Of a stretch of 64,000 nt of DNA, positions 46,601-53,231 are shown in pieces. Positions within the stretch are counted from its first letter, which is position 1; the number at the start of each line of letters is the position of its first letter. A model generated the notes under the pieces. That model did not search any database. It saw nothing but the letters and a program-made list of their open reading frames with translations, and was not told where the DNA came from. The stretch spans positions 48,507 to 112,506 of the forward strand of contig JALHRS010000009.1 in assembly GCA_022841325.1 (NCBI GenBank), given 5' to 3'. This stretch comes from Lysobacterales bacterium. Its GTDB lineage: Bacteria > Pseudomonadota > Gammaproteobacteria > Xanthomonadales > SZUA-5. The translations under genes were made by a program, and so were the position numbers.

Positions 46601-49600
46601 CGCGCTGAAAGCTGGCGTGGGCTTCGGCGGTGTGCTGCTGCATCTGCTGAAAAGCGCTCAGCCAGTCGGGTGAGATGCTGGATTCGGCAGACATGGCGGC
46701 AGTCCTGTGGAGTGTGGGCGATGGAGCAGGTGCTGGAGGGGTGGCGGATGTGGCAACAAACGCAGGAGCGGGTGTCGGTGCCGGATCAGAGCGAAGAACA
46801 GAGCCTTTGGCCTCTCCGCCCTGACCGACACTCGCTTCTACTCCGACACCTGCTCCACCGGCTCTCACCGGCTTGCCGATGTTGCTGCCATTGATCGCTA
46901 TTGCGTGCTTCGCTGGCGTTGCGGTGGCGGGAGGCAAACGGGTGTCGGCATAGAGCGCCTGTGGCTGCATGCTCACGCCGGCCGCGGCCAGTTGCGCCAG
47001 GCCGATCAGCAGCGACTCGACGCCGTTCCTGCCCTTGCGATCGAGGACGATGGCGCGATGCGGGCGCTCGCCGAGGATGGCTGCGACCAGGCCACTGAGC
47101 ACGGCGCCGGGGCCAACCTCGACGAACTGGCGGATGCCGTTCGCGTACATGGCCTCGATCATGTCGACGAAGCGCACCGGCTGCGCCAGCTGCGCCGCCA
47201 GCTGCGCACGAATCTCCCCGGCCTCGCTCGGGTATTCGGCGGCGTGGGTGTTGCCGTAGACCGGCACGCTCGCGGCGGTCAGGTCGACGCCGGCGAGCGC
47301 ATCCGCAAAGGCATGACTGGCGCCGGCCACCAGGGTCGAATGGAAGGCGCTGGCGACCGGCAGGCGCCGGCAGGCCATGCCCTGTTGGGCGAGCAAGGTC
47401 TGCAGCTTTTCCACCGCCGCCAGTGGTCCGGAGACCACCACCTGCTTCGGACCGTTGTGATTGGCGATGACCAGCTCGGGCGCGTGCTCGGTCAGCAGCG
47501 CCTGCACCCGTTCCAGCGTTTCGGAGATCGCGATCATGGCGCCGGGCTCGCCCGCTGCATCGCGCATGGCCAGTCCGCGGGCGCGCGCCAGGCTCAGGGC
47601 CTGGTCGAGGCCAAGAACGCCGGCGGCGTGCAGGGCCATGAGCTCGCCGAAGCTGTGTCCGGCGCACGCGTCGGCGGCTATGCCGAGCATGCGCAGACAG
47701 GCCAGCAGCGCGGCCGAGTGCGCCGCCAGCGCCGGTTGCGTGCATTCGGTCGCGGTCAGTCGGGACAGCTGGACCGCTTCGGTTTCGCCGTCGAAGGCCG
47801 GCTGCGGGAACACGATCTGGGGCAGCGCGGTTTGCGCATCCAGCGGCAGATCGGCGGTGCGATCCCAGACCGCGCGAGCCGCGCTGAACTGCATGGCCAC
47901 GGCATCGCCCATGTTCAGGTACTGACTGCCCTGACCGGGGAACAGGAAGGCGCTGCTGCCGGCTGCGGGTCCGAATCCGTAGCTGCTGCCGTCGGCCAGT
48001 GCGAATGCCTGTTCCGGCCTGGCCGCCATCTGTTTGAGTGCGGCCTCCAGCCTCGTGTGCAACTGGGCGCTGCTGCTGGCGACCAGCGCCAGCCGATGCT
48101 GCGCCTGTGCGCGCCAGCGGCGGCGACTATCCGCTGCGAGCTGCGCCAGCGGTGCGATGCTGTCTCGCAGCGCGACTGCGCGCTGCTGCAATTCGGCGAT
48201 CGAATCAGCCGCGATCAGCACCAGTTCGCAAGGCTGCACCGGCAGGCGCAAGGCCGGCGAGTCGCCCTGATATTCCTCCAGCGTGGCATGGAAATTCGAT
48301 CCGCCAAAGCCGAAGGCACTGACCGACGCCCGGCGCGGATGGGCGCTGCCGCGGATCCATGGCCGGCTGCGGGTGTTGAGATAGAAGGGACTGCGCTCGA
48401 TGCCCAGTTTGGGGTTTGGCGCATCCACCTTGATGGTCGGCGGCAGGACCTTGTGATGCAGCGCCATGACCGCCTTGAACAGCCCGGCGGCGCCGGCTGC
48501 GGCCTTGGTGTGGCCGATCTGGCTCTTCACCGAACCCAGTGCGCACCAGGCTTGCGGCTCGCCGCCCTCGGGCGCGAAACACAGGCGCAGGCCCTCGAAT
48601 TCGGCGACATCACCAGCCCTGGTGCCGGTGCCGTGGGCCTCGACCAGTTCCACGCTGTCCGGTCCGTATCCGGCCTGCTCGTAGGCGCGCCGCAAGGCCT
48701 GCGCCTGGCCGGCCGAGACCGGCGCGTAGACGCTCTTGGAACGGCCGTCGCTGGCCGTACCGATGCCGCGCAGCACGGCATAGATGCGGTCGCCGTCGCG
48801 CTCGGCATCGGCCAGACGCTTCAGCGCGACCATGCCCAGGCCTTCGCCGAGCATGGTGCCGTCGGCCGACGCGCTGAAGGGCCGGCAATCGCCGCTGGGT
48901 GACAGCGCCGGCGTCTTCGAGAAACACATGTACATGAAGATGTCATTGAGCGTGTCGACGCCGCCGGCAATGGCCAGGTCACTGTCGCCCAGCTGCAGTT
49001 CGCTGACGGCCATCGACAGCGCGCTCAGCGAGGAGGCGCAGGCGGCATCGGTGACGCAATTGGTGCCGCCGAGGTTCAATCGATTGGCGATACGGCCGGC
49101 GACGACATTGCCGAGCAGTCCGGGAAAACTGGCCTCCTGCCAGGGCACATAACTGTCGGCGATGCGGGCACAGGCGGCTTCGACCATGGTTTCGTCCAGA
49201 CCGGAGTCCCGCAGCGCCTGCGCCCAGACCGGACGCTGCAGCCGCGACACCATCGAGAACAGCAGTTCCTGCGCCGAGGTCACGCCCAGGATCACCGAGA
49301 TGCGCGAGCGATCCATCTGCTCGAAAGCGTCGCCTGCGGCGTCCTGCAACACCGCCTGGGCCACGATCAATGCCAGCAGCTGCGAGGTGTCGGTGGCCGG
49401 CAGTGTCGATGGCGGCAAGCCCCAGGCCAGCGCATCGAAATCGACCGGATCCAGAAAGCCGCCGCGACGCGCATAGGTCTTGTCCGGCGCCTTCGGATCG
49501 GGATCGTAGTAATCGGCGATACGCCAGTGCGACTCCGGCACATCACTGAGCAGATCGCGCCCGGCCAGGATGTCGCGCCAGAACCCGGTGGCGTCCGACG

Positions 49601-49661
49601 AACCCGGAAACAGGGCGCTGACGCCAACGATGGCGATCGGGGAACGCTGGGCGATGGTCAT
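43686..49661 (-). CDS. pfaA: PfaA-like secondary lipid/PUFA synthase (KS-AT-ACP-KR-DH) with a single ACP
   Basis: 1991 residues. KS (about 6-460): Cys208 (TDAACASSL), His343 (EAHGTGTRAGD), His384. AT (about 570-880): PGQGSQYLNMG, GHSFGE with Ser670. A Gln-rich helix (about 995-1040) precedes one ACP (about 1124-1192; DLGIDSIKR, phosphopantetheine site Ser1157). KR (about 1450-1700): GGARGVT and QADYAMAN with Tyr1643. A dehydratase-type hot-dog domain (from about 1745) carries HQVAGLPVVP (His1754). It iteratively elongates and reduces acyl chains with the PfaBC and PfaD partners. Known PfaA proteins carry several tandem ACPs (commonly five to nine); here there is one, flanked by near-identical 57-residue linkers rich in GTGHG and PRAPCP. 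Confidence 0.92.
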   Translation of the reverse strand: MTIAQRSPIAIVGVSALFPGSSDATGFWRDILAGRDLLSDVPESHWRIADYYDPDPKAPDKTYARRGGFLDPVDFDALAWGLPPSTLPATDTSQLLALIVAQAVLQDAAGDAFEQMDRSRISVILGVTSAQELLFSMVSRLQRPVWAQALRDSGLDETMVEAACARIADSYVPWQEASFPGLLGNVVAGRIANRLNLGGTNCVTDAACASSLSALSMAVSELQLGDSDLAIAGGVDTLNDIFMYMCFSKTPALSPSGDCRPFSASADGTMLGEGLGMVALKRLADAERDGDRIYAVLRGIGTASDGRSKSVYAPVSAGQAQALRRAYEQAGYGPDSVELVEAHGTGTRAGDVAEFEGLRLCFAPEGGEPQAWCALGSVKSQIGHTKAAAGAAGLFKAVMALHHKVLPPTIKVDAPNPKLGIERSPFYLNTRSRPWIRGSAHPRRASVSAFGFGGSNFHATLEEYQGDSPALRLPVQPCELVLIAADSIAELQQRAVALRDSIAPLAQLAADSRRRWRAQAQHRLALVASSSAQLHTRLEAALKQMAARPEQAFALADGSSYGFGPAAGSSAFLFPGQGSQYLNMGDAVAMQFSAARAVWDRTADLPLDAQTALPQIVFPQPAFDGETEAVQLSRLTATECTQPALAAHSAALLACLRMLGIAADACAGHSFGELMALHAAGVLGLDQALSLARARGLAMRDAAGEPGAMIAISETLERVQALLTEHAPELVIANHNGPKQVVVSGPLAAVEKLQTLLAQQGMACRRLPVASAFHSTLVAGASHAFADALAGVDLTAASVPVYGNTHAAEYPSEAGEIRAQLAAQLAQPVRFVDMIEAMYANGIRQFVEVGPGAVLSGLVAAILGERPHRAIVLDRKGRNGVESLLIGLAQLAAAGVSMQPQALYADTRLPPATATPAKHAIAINGSNIGKPVRAGGAGVGVEASVGQGGEAKGSVLRSDPAPTPAPAFVATSATPPAPAPSPTLHRTAAMSAESSISPDWLSAFQQMQQHTAEAHASFQRAMAESHGAYLRLAETALAGLAAVARHGEGGTGHGVGDAEIPAVPAALGETGHGAGGTGHGSSSTDSGGTTAARNQPQPPNTASIRHTAAPRAPCPVPRAPAPPLSQLLLAIVADKTGYPVDMLNLDMDLEGDLGIDSIKRVEILAAVDERAPQLPKVDRAQLGAMATLRQIVTALGETGHGEGGTGHGSSSTDSGGTTAARNQPQPPNAASIRHTAAPRAPCPVPPAPALLGRYELQRVPAPACGLAMPGLFDGAPLSVIGHAEIAPLLVAELQARGVAAQVDTALPPQARKCIYLGALRAVDTPDAAIALNHEAFALARQLAPTLQSQPGLFVAVHGDLEAAGASADAAWAAGVPALIKTCALEWPQAACKSIAVDLSTALPQLAQWIADELLGGGGEIEVALAANGGRYSWISVRRPVQPDSPVIVAGDVVVVSGGARGVTAPCLIDWAGRASPRLVLLGRSALSPESAICAGLHSESELRQVLLSAAQAAGERLTPAELQARVRQVLSTREIRATLAELAAIGCDAHYLQASVEDAAEVDAALRRVRSEIGPIRGLIHAAGVIADKRIADKTDAQFAQVLATKVGGLRHLLAATRDDELKLLAVFSSVSARCGNTGQADYAMANEVLSKVLAAEQRRKPALRVKSLGWGPWQGGMVNPALATRFAELGVPMIPLDVGAQFFADEMADAGALELVLGGEPRPQALLVDGAQSRIEALELRIDQDSHGWLEGHQVAGLPVVPLALVAEWMARAVRGWRPGLPLRALHELKVLKGIRLSGFRNGGDRLRIEARGRAGDPQLELRILGKNGVLHYSARAEFGRPKISAEARPTMQLEAWNGAPMYQDLLFHRGRFELIESLTGISDEGVAARLRGVAAAAWPEQDWHFDVAALDGGLQLAVLYGQRMLGGPNLPTSVAELRHLATPVPGTITAAAYARRVGQGMTTTDIVYTDASGRAVAEMLGVQNHAIAP
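45911..46466. repeat. 172-bp direct repeats flanking the single ACP of PfaA (period 384 bp)
   Basis: Copy 1 is 45911-46082 and copy 2 is 46295-46466. The offset is 384 bp without indels, and I count only about four or five differences. Each copy includes GGGGCAC and GTGCCCC heptamer runs around a core starting TGTGCCGTATTGAGGCGG. The period is exactly 128 codons: a 57-codon linker plus a 71-codon ACP. A further partial GTGCCCC segment lies at about 46497-46531. Confidence 0.92.
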
Positions 49662-50094
49662 GGCAATCTCGCAAGAGCAAAAGGTAGGTCACTGCCCGCA
49701 CGTAGGTCACGTTGGACGCGCAGCGGCCTACGTGACACGGTGACGTGCCAAGTGGAGGGCGCCGCGCCTGCGGCGCCGCTTTGCGCGGGCTTCAAGTCAA
49801 CAGCGGCCGCGCAGGCGCGCGTCCCTCCTGCTGGCTGCTTCAGGCCCAGGGCACCAAGAGCGATCTCACGCGGAGGCGCGGAGGACGCGGAGTACAGCCG
49901 CCAGCCTTTCTCCGCGCCCTCCGCGTCTCCGCGTGAAACATGGATCTGGGGCTCTGCACTGGATTGCTTCGGCCGGATCAAGTCCGGGGTCGCAATGACG
50001 CCGTTTGCAGCTTGCCTGCCCGGACGTAGGTCACGTTGGACGCGCAGCGGCCTACGTGACAGGGCAACCTGACCTACCGGAGCGCGATCGGAGC
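49662..50094. repeat. 433-bp spacer between PfaD-like and PfaA-like genes, filled with dispersed repeats
   Basis: It contains two single REP-like hairpins (49702-49736 and 50026-50060) of the family found inside the PfaBC gene, the 76-bp element 49753-49828, and a long imperfect hairpin 49866-49936 whose 27-bp arms begin TCACGCGGAGG and match with two mismatches. A short CGCAATGACGCCG motif lies near 49990. I see no ORF. If the PfaD and PfaA genes are one operon, the transcript would carry all these hairpins. Confidence 0.85.
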
Positions 50095-51732
50095 TCACGC
50101 CAGCGGCCGCGGCCGGAAATCGAAGGCGCTGGCCGGCACCGGCGCGCCGAAGCTGCGCAGCTGCTGGGCGCGGGTGACGACGGCGGCGCCTTCGAGCAGG
50201 TTGCGTGCCACCTGGACCACGGTTCTGGCCTCTGGGTCTTCCAGAAAACTGCCGCGTACCCAGCTGTTGAAGGCACCCATCGCCGGGCCGCACCAGATCT
50301 GGTAGTCGGATTCGCGCCCCGCCAGACCGTCGATGGCCCAGCGGCTGGCGAGGCCCAGATAGCTGCGGAACACCAGCGCCATCTGATGCTTGGGGTCGCG
50401 TTCGGCGCGCTCGATTTGCTTCGGATCGCGGCCCATCCAGAAGGCGCGGGTGCTGGCCCAGGCCTGGTCGAAGCTGGCGCGCAGCAGGTTGCTTTCGACT
50501 TTCTCACGCTCGGCGGCGGGGATCGCTTCGAGGCTGGCAAAGTTCTTGTACAACTCGTAGAGCTTGCGGGCGCGCGGCGCGAACAGTGTGCCGCGACGCA
50601 GCACCTGCACATCCACACCCATCTCGAACATGTCCGCGGCCGGCGCCATGGTCACATCGGCCATCTCGGCCTGCGCCAGCTGCGCCCGCGCGGCAGCACC
50701 GAGACCGGCCTCCACGCAGCTCTGGTTGACCGAACCGGTCTGCACATAATCCGCCCCCAGCGCGAAGGCGGCGGCGACCGCGGCGGGCGTGCCCAGACCT
50801 CCGGCAGCACCGATGCGGATCGGCCGGGTGTAGCCGCGCTCGGCGGCGATGCGGTTGCGCAGGGCCGCCAGTTCCGGCAGCAGCACCGCCATCGGCCGGT
50901 TGTCGGTGTGGCCGCCGGAATCGGCTTCGGCGGTCAGATCCTCGACCAGCGGTATGCCGGCGGCGAGCTCTGCCTCGTCCGCTGTCAGCTGGCCGCGTTC
51001 GAGCAGCTTCTGCAGCAGTGCGGCCGGTGGCGGATTCAGAAACTGGCGCGCGACTTCGCTGCGCGAGACCTTGGCGATCACCCGATGGGCGCGCAGCACC
51101 TGACCATCGGCAGCGCGGCTCAGGCCGCTGCAGGCGTAACGCACCACGGCCGGGGTCAGGCGCAGATAGGCCGAGGCTTCGACGCAGCGCACGCCGCGCC
51201 TGAGCAGCAGTTCGGCCACGGCCTCTTCGTGCGCCGGTTCGGCCGGGCTGTGGATCAGATTGACGCCCCAGGGCAGCTGCTGCGGATGCAGTTCCCGCTG
51301 CAGCTCGTCGATGGCGGCTTCGATCCGTGGCAAGGACAGGCCGGCGGCGCCGAAGAAACCGAGGAAACCCTGGCGCGCCAGTTCGATCACCATGCGCGTG
51401 CTGGCAATGCCATTGGCCATGGCCCCGCCCACATAGGCAAAGCGGGTGCGATGGACCTCGGCAAAGCCGCGATCGCCTAGCCACTCGGGATAGAGCGGCG
51501 GCAGACTGCCGATCAACTCGGGGCACGGGGCACGGGGCACGGGCGTCGGGCTGCCGCCCAGTCCGATGCCGATGGCGCCGCTGCCGGGATCGCGGATGAC
51601 GTGCGCGGCGACCCGGGGCTGCGCCAGAGCGGCGGCGATCTCCGCCGGCGCATACGCGGGCGGGTGAGGGCCGGCGACCCAGCTGAGGGTCGATTCCGGG
51701 CGCAAATCCTGGGTTTGGGCTGAATTTGGCAC
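50095..51732 (-). CDS. pfaD: PfaD-like enoyl reductase (FMN-dependent, NPD family)
   Basis: About 545 residues of the 2-nitropropane dioxygenase/FMN TIM-barrel type: FAYVGGAMANGIAST, GFLGFFGAAGLSLPRIE, WGVNLIHSP, IRIGAAGGLGTPAAVAAAF, GADYVQTGSVNQSC and the PfaD-specific C-terminus (DPKHQMALVFRSYLGLASRWA, YQIWCGPAMGAFNSWV). PfaD supplies the trans-acting enoyl reductase of PUFA synthases. There is no in-frame ATG near the N-terminus; I use the GTG at 51732, though a GTG at 51786 and a TTG at 51705 are possible and none has a strong Shine-Dalgarno. Residues near position 65 (SPTPVPRAPCPELIG) are encoded by a GTGCCCC heptamer run (51520-51544). It is divergent from the TetR gene. Confidence 0.9.
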   Translation of the reverse strand: MPNSAQTQDLRPESTLSWVAGPHPPAYAPAEIAAALAQPRVAAHVIRDPGSGAIGIGLGGSPTPVPRAPCPELIGSLPPLYPEWLGDRGFAEVHRTRFAYVGGAMANGIASTRMVIELARQGFLGFFGAAGLSLPRIEAAIDELQRELHPQQLPWGVNLIHSPAEPAHEEAVAELLLRRGVRCVEASAYLRLTPAVVRYACSGLSRAADGQVLRAHRVIAKVSRSEVARQFLNPPPAALLQKLLERGQLTADEAELAAGIPLVEDLTAEADSGGHTDNRPMAVLLPELAALRNRIAAERGYTRPIRIGAAGGLGTPAAVAAAFALGADYVQTGSVNQSCVEAGLGAAARAQLAQAEMADVTMAPAADMFEMGVDVQVLRRGTLFAPRARKLYELYKNFASLEAIPAAEREKVESNLLRASFDQAWASTRAFWMGRDPKQIERAERDPKHQMALVFRSYLGLASRWAIDGLAGRESDYQIWCGPAMGAFNSWVRGSFLEDPEARTVVQVARNLLEGAAVVTRAQQLRSFGAPVPASAFDFRPRPLA

Positions 51733-51773
51733 TGAGTGGCACTTTGCTGGACGCGCCCTTATATCCTTAGGCC
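51733..51773. promoter_or_regulatory. Short divergent promoter/operator region between PfaD-like and TetR genes
   Basis: Only 41 bp separate the chosen starts. Leftward, TATAAG at about 51761-51766 (reverse strand) could be a -10 box. The palindrome CACTGAGTG (51730-51738) within two TGGCACT direct repeats could be part of an operator. Both are weak and by eye only; the arrangement is typical of a TetR repressor controlling itself and the divergent operon. Confidence 0.35.
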
Positions 51774-52388
51774 ATGAAGAAGTCACCTGCGCGCTTGCGC
51801 GAACACAAGAAAGACACCACCCGACGGGCGCTGGTACGCGCCGCCAACCGGCGTTTTCACCGCGATGGCTTCGAGGCCACCACCATCGACGACATCTGCG
51901 CCGATGCCGGCGTCAGTCGTCGTACCTTTTTCCGATATTTCGCCAACAAGGAAGCACTGGCCTTCCCGCACCGGGCCGAGCGCCTGGAGCGTTTTCTGGA
52001 ACTGCTGGAGGGCGCGCCGGTCAGCGAGAGCCCCTTTGCCAGCCTGCGTGCCATCGCCCGCGAGTTCGCCCGCGATTACGCCGCCAATCGCGAGCAGCTG
52101 ATCGCCCAGCAGCGCCTGGTGCAGTCAGCGCCCTCGCTGATCGCCCGCGAGCACGAGATCGACCACGACTGGGAACAGGCGATGTCCCGGGTCTTCGCCC
52201 AGCGCTTTGCCGGCTCGGCCTACGCCGAACTGCGCGCGCGCATGCTGGCCGGCGCCGCCATCGGCCTGATCCGCGCCACCATGCGCTACTGGTTCGAGCA
52301 CGACGGCCGCCCCGACCTCGGCGCACTCGGCTCACAGGCGCTGGACGCCCTGCAGGACGGCTTTGTCGCCGTGATACCACCGGGCTGA
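51774..52388 (+). CDS. TetR-family transcriptional regulator, divergent from the lipid synthase genes
   Basis: 204 residues. The N-terminal TetR helix-turn-helix (ALVRAANRRFHRDGFEATTIDDICADAGVSRRTFFRYFANKE, read in segments: FEATTIDDICADAGVS is the first helices, RRTFFRYF the recognition helix) is followed by a helical ligand-binding domain (TetR_C-like, LIAQQRLVQSAPSLIARE, RMLAGAAIGLIRATM). The divergent position only about 40 bp from the PfaD-like start makes regulation of the synthase cluster likely, perhaps by an acyl-CoA or lipid ligand (inference). The ATG at 51774 has only a weak ribosome binding site. Confidence 0.88.
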   Translation: MKKSPARLREHKKDTTRRALVRAANRRFHRDGFEATTIDDICADAGVSRRTFFRYFANKEALAFPHRAERLERFLELLEGAPVSESPFASLRAIAREFARDYAANREQLIAQQRLVQSAPSLIAREHEIDHDWEQAMSRVFAQRFAGSAYAELRARMLAGAAIGLIRATMRYWFEHDGRPDLGALGSQALDALQDGFVAVIPPG

Positions 52389-52394
52389 CCGACC

Positions 52395-52506
52395 CTGTGG
52401 GAGCGGATTCATCCGCGACCTTTCTGCTTTCCCTTCGCGTCCTTCGCGTCCAGCTTATGGTGACGGTCTGCGGAAGGCCCGGTCGCGGATGAATCCGCTC
52501 CCACAG
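52395..52506. repeat. Inverted pair of a REP-like element (GTGGGAGCGGATTCATCCGCGA type)
   Basis: Arms 52395-52420 and 52481-52506 are perfect 26-bp inverted repeats separated by 60 bp; each arm starts CTGTGGGAGCGGATTCATCC and itself contains a GCGGAT/ATCCGC palindrome. This resembles REP sequences known from Pseudomonas and Xanthomonas. It fills the gap between the convergent TetR and pyrE genes and could act as a bidirectional transcript end. Confidence 0.85.
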
Positions 52507-52519
52507 ACTTGCGTGGGGT

Positions 52520-53158
52520 TCAGGTGCCGTATTCGGCCCGATAGGCCTGCAGGCGCGGCAGCACCTCGGCCAGTTCCGGTCTGGCGGCGGCGAAGTCCAG
52601 CAGTTCGCCGAGGCTGGCGATGGCCAGCACCGGAATATCGAACTCGGCGCGGACTTCGTCGGCGGCCGAAAGAGCGCCCTGACCGCGCTCCTGGCGGTCG
52701 ATGGCGATCAGCACAGCGGCGGGCTCGGCGCCGTGGGCGCGGATCAGGGCTACCGATTCGCGCACGCTGGTCCCAGCGCTGATGACGTCGTCGACGATCA
52801 CCACCCGTCCCTTGAGCGGCGCGCCAATGAGCACGCCACCCTCGCCATGATCCTTGGCTTCCTTGCGGTTGAAGGCAAAGGGCAAGTCGCGATCATGCTT
52901 GCGCGCCAGGGAAATGGCGCTGGCACTGGCCAGGGCGATGCCCTTGTAGGCGGGGCCGTAGAGCATGTCGAAATCCAGGCCGGACTCGACCAGGGTATCG
53001 GCATAAGCGTCGCCCAGCTGGGCCAATGCCGCGCCAGTATTGACCAGTCCGGCATTGAAGAAGTACGGACTCAAACGCCCGCTCTTGAGCTTGAATTCGC
53101 CGAAACGCAGCACGTTCAGGCGCAGCGCCAGCTCCAGGAAATCTGATCGGAAGGACAT
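52520..53158 (-). CDS. pyrE: Orotate phosphoribosyltransferase
   Basis: 212 residues with all family features: FKLKSGRLSPYFFNAG, GPAYKGIALA, FNRKEAKDHGEGG and the PRPP-binding loop VVIVDDVISAGTS. It makes OMP from orotate and PRPP in pyrimidine synthesis. I chose the ATG at 53158 (CCGAG 8 nt upstream); an ATG at 53164 and a GTG at 53173 are in frame. It stands alone, convergent with the TetR gene. Confidence 0.95.
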   Translation of the reverse strand: MSFRSDFLELALRLNVLRFGEFKLKSGRLSPYFFNAGLVNTGAALAQLGDAYADTLVESGLDFDMLYGPAYKGIALASASAISLARKHDRDLPFAFNRKEAKDHGEGGVLIGAPLKGRVVIVDDVISAGTSVRESVALIRAHGAEPAAVLIAIDRQERGQGALSAADEVRAEFDIPVLAIASLGELLDFAAARPELAEVLPRLQAYRAEYGT

Positions 53159-53231
53159 CGGCATGCTCGGCACAGGTGGCGCCGAATCCTAGCGCGCCAC
53201 CTGACCCGGGTCACCCCGGCAGACGCCGAGG

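Noticed and set aside
46707..48902. 731-codon plus-strand frame opposite the PfaA KS-AT region
   Set aside because: Shadow frame; no recognisable domain and no plausible ribosome binding site.
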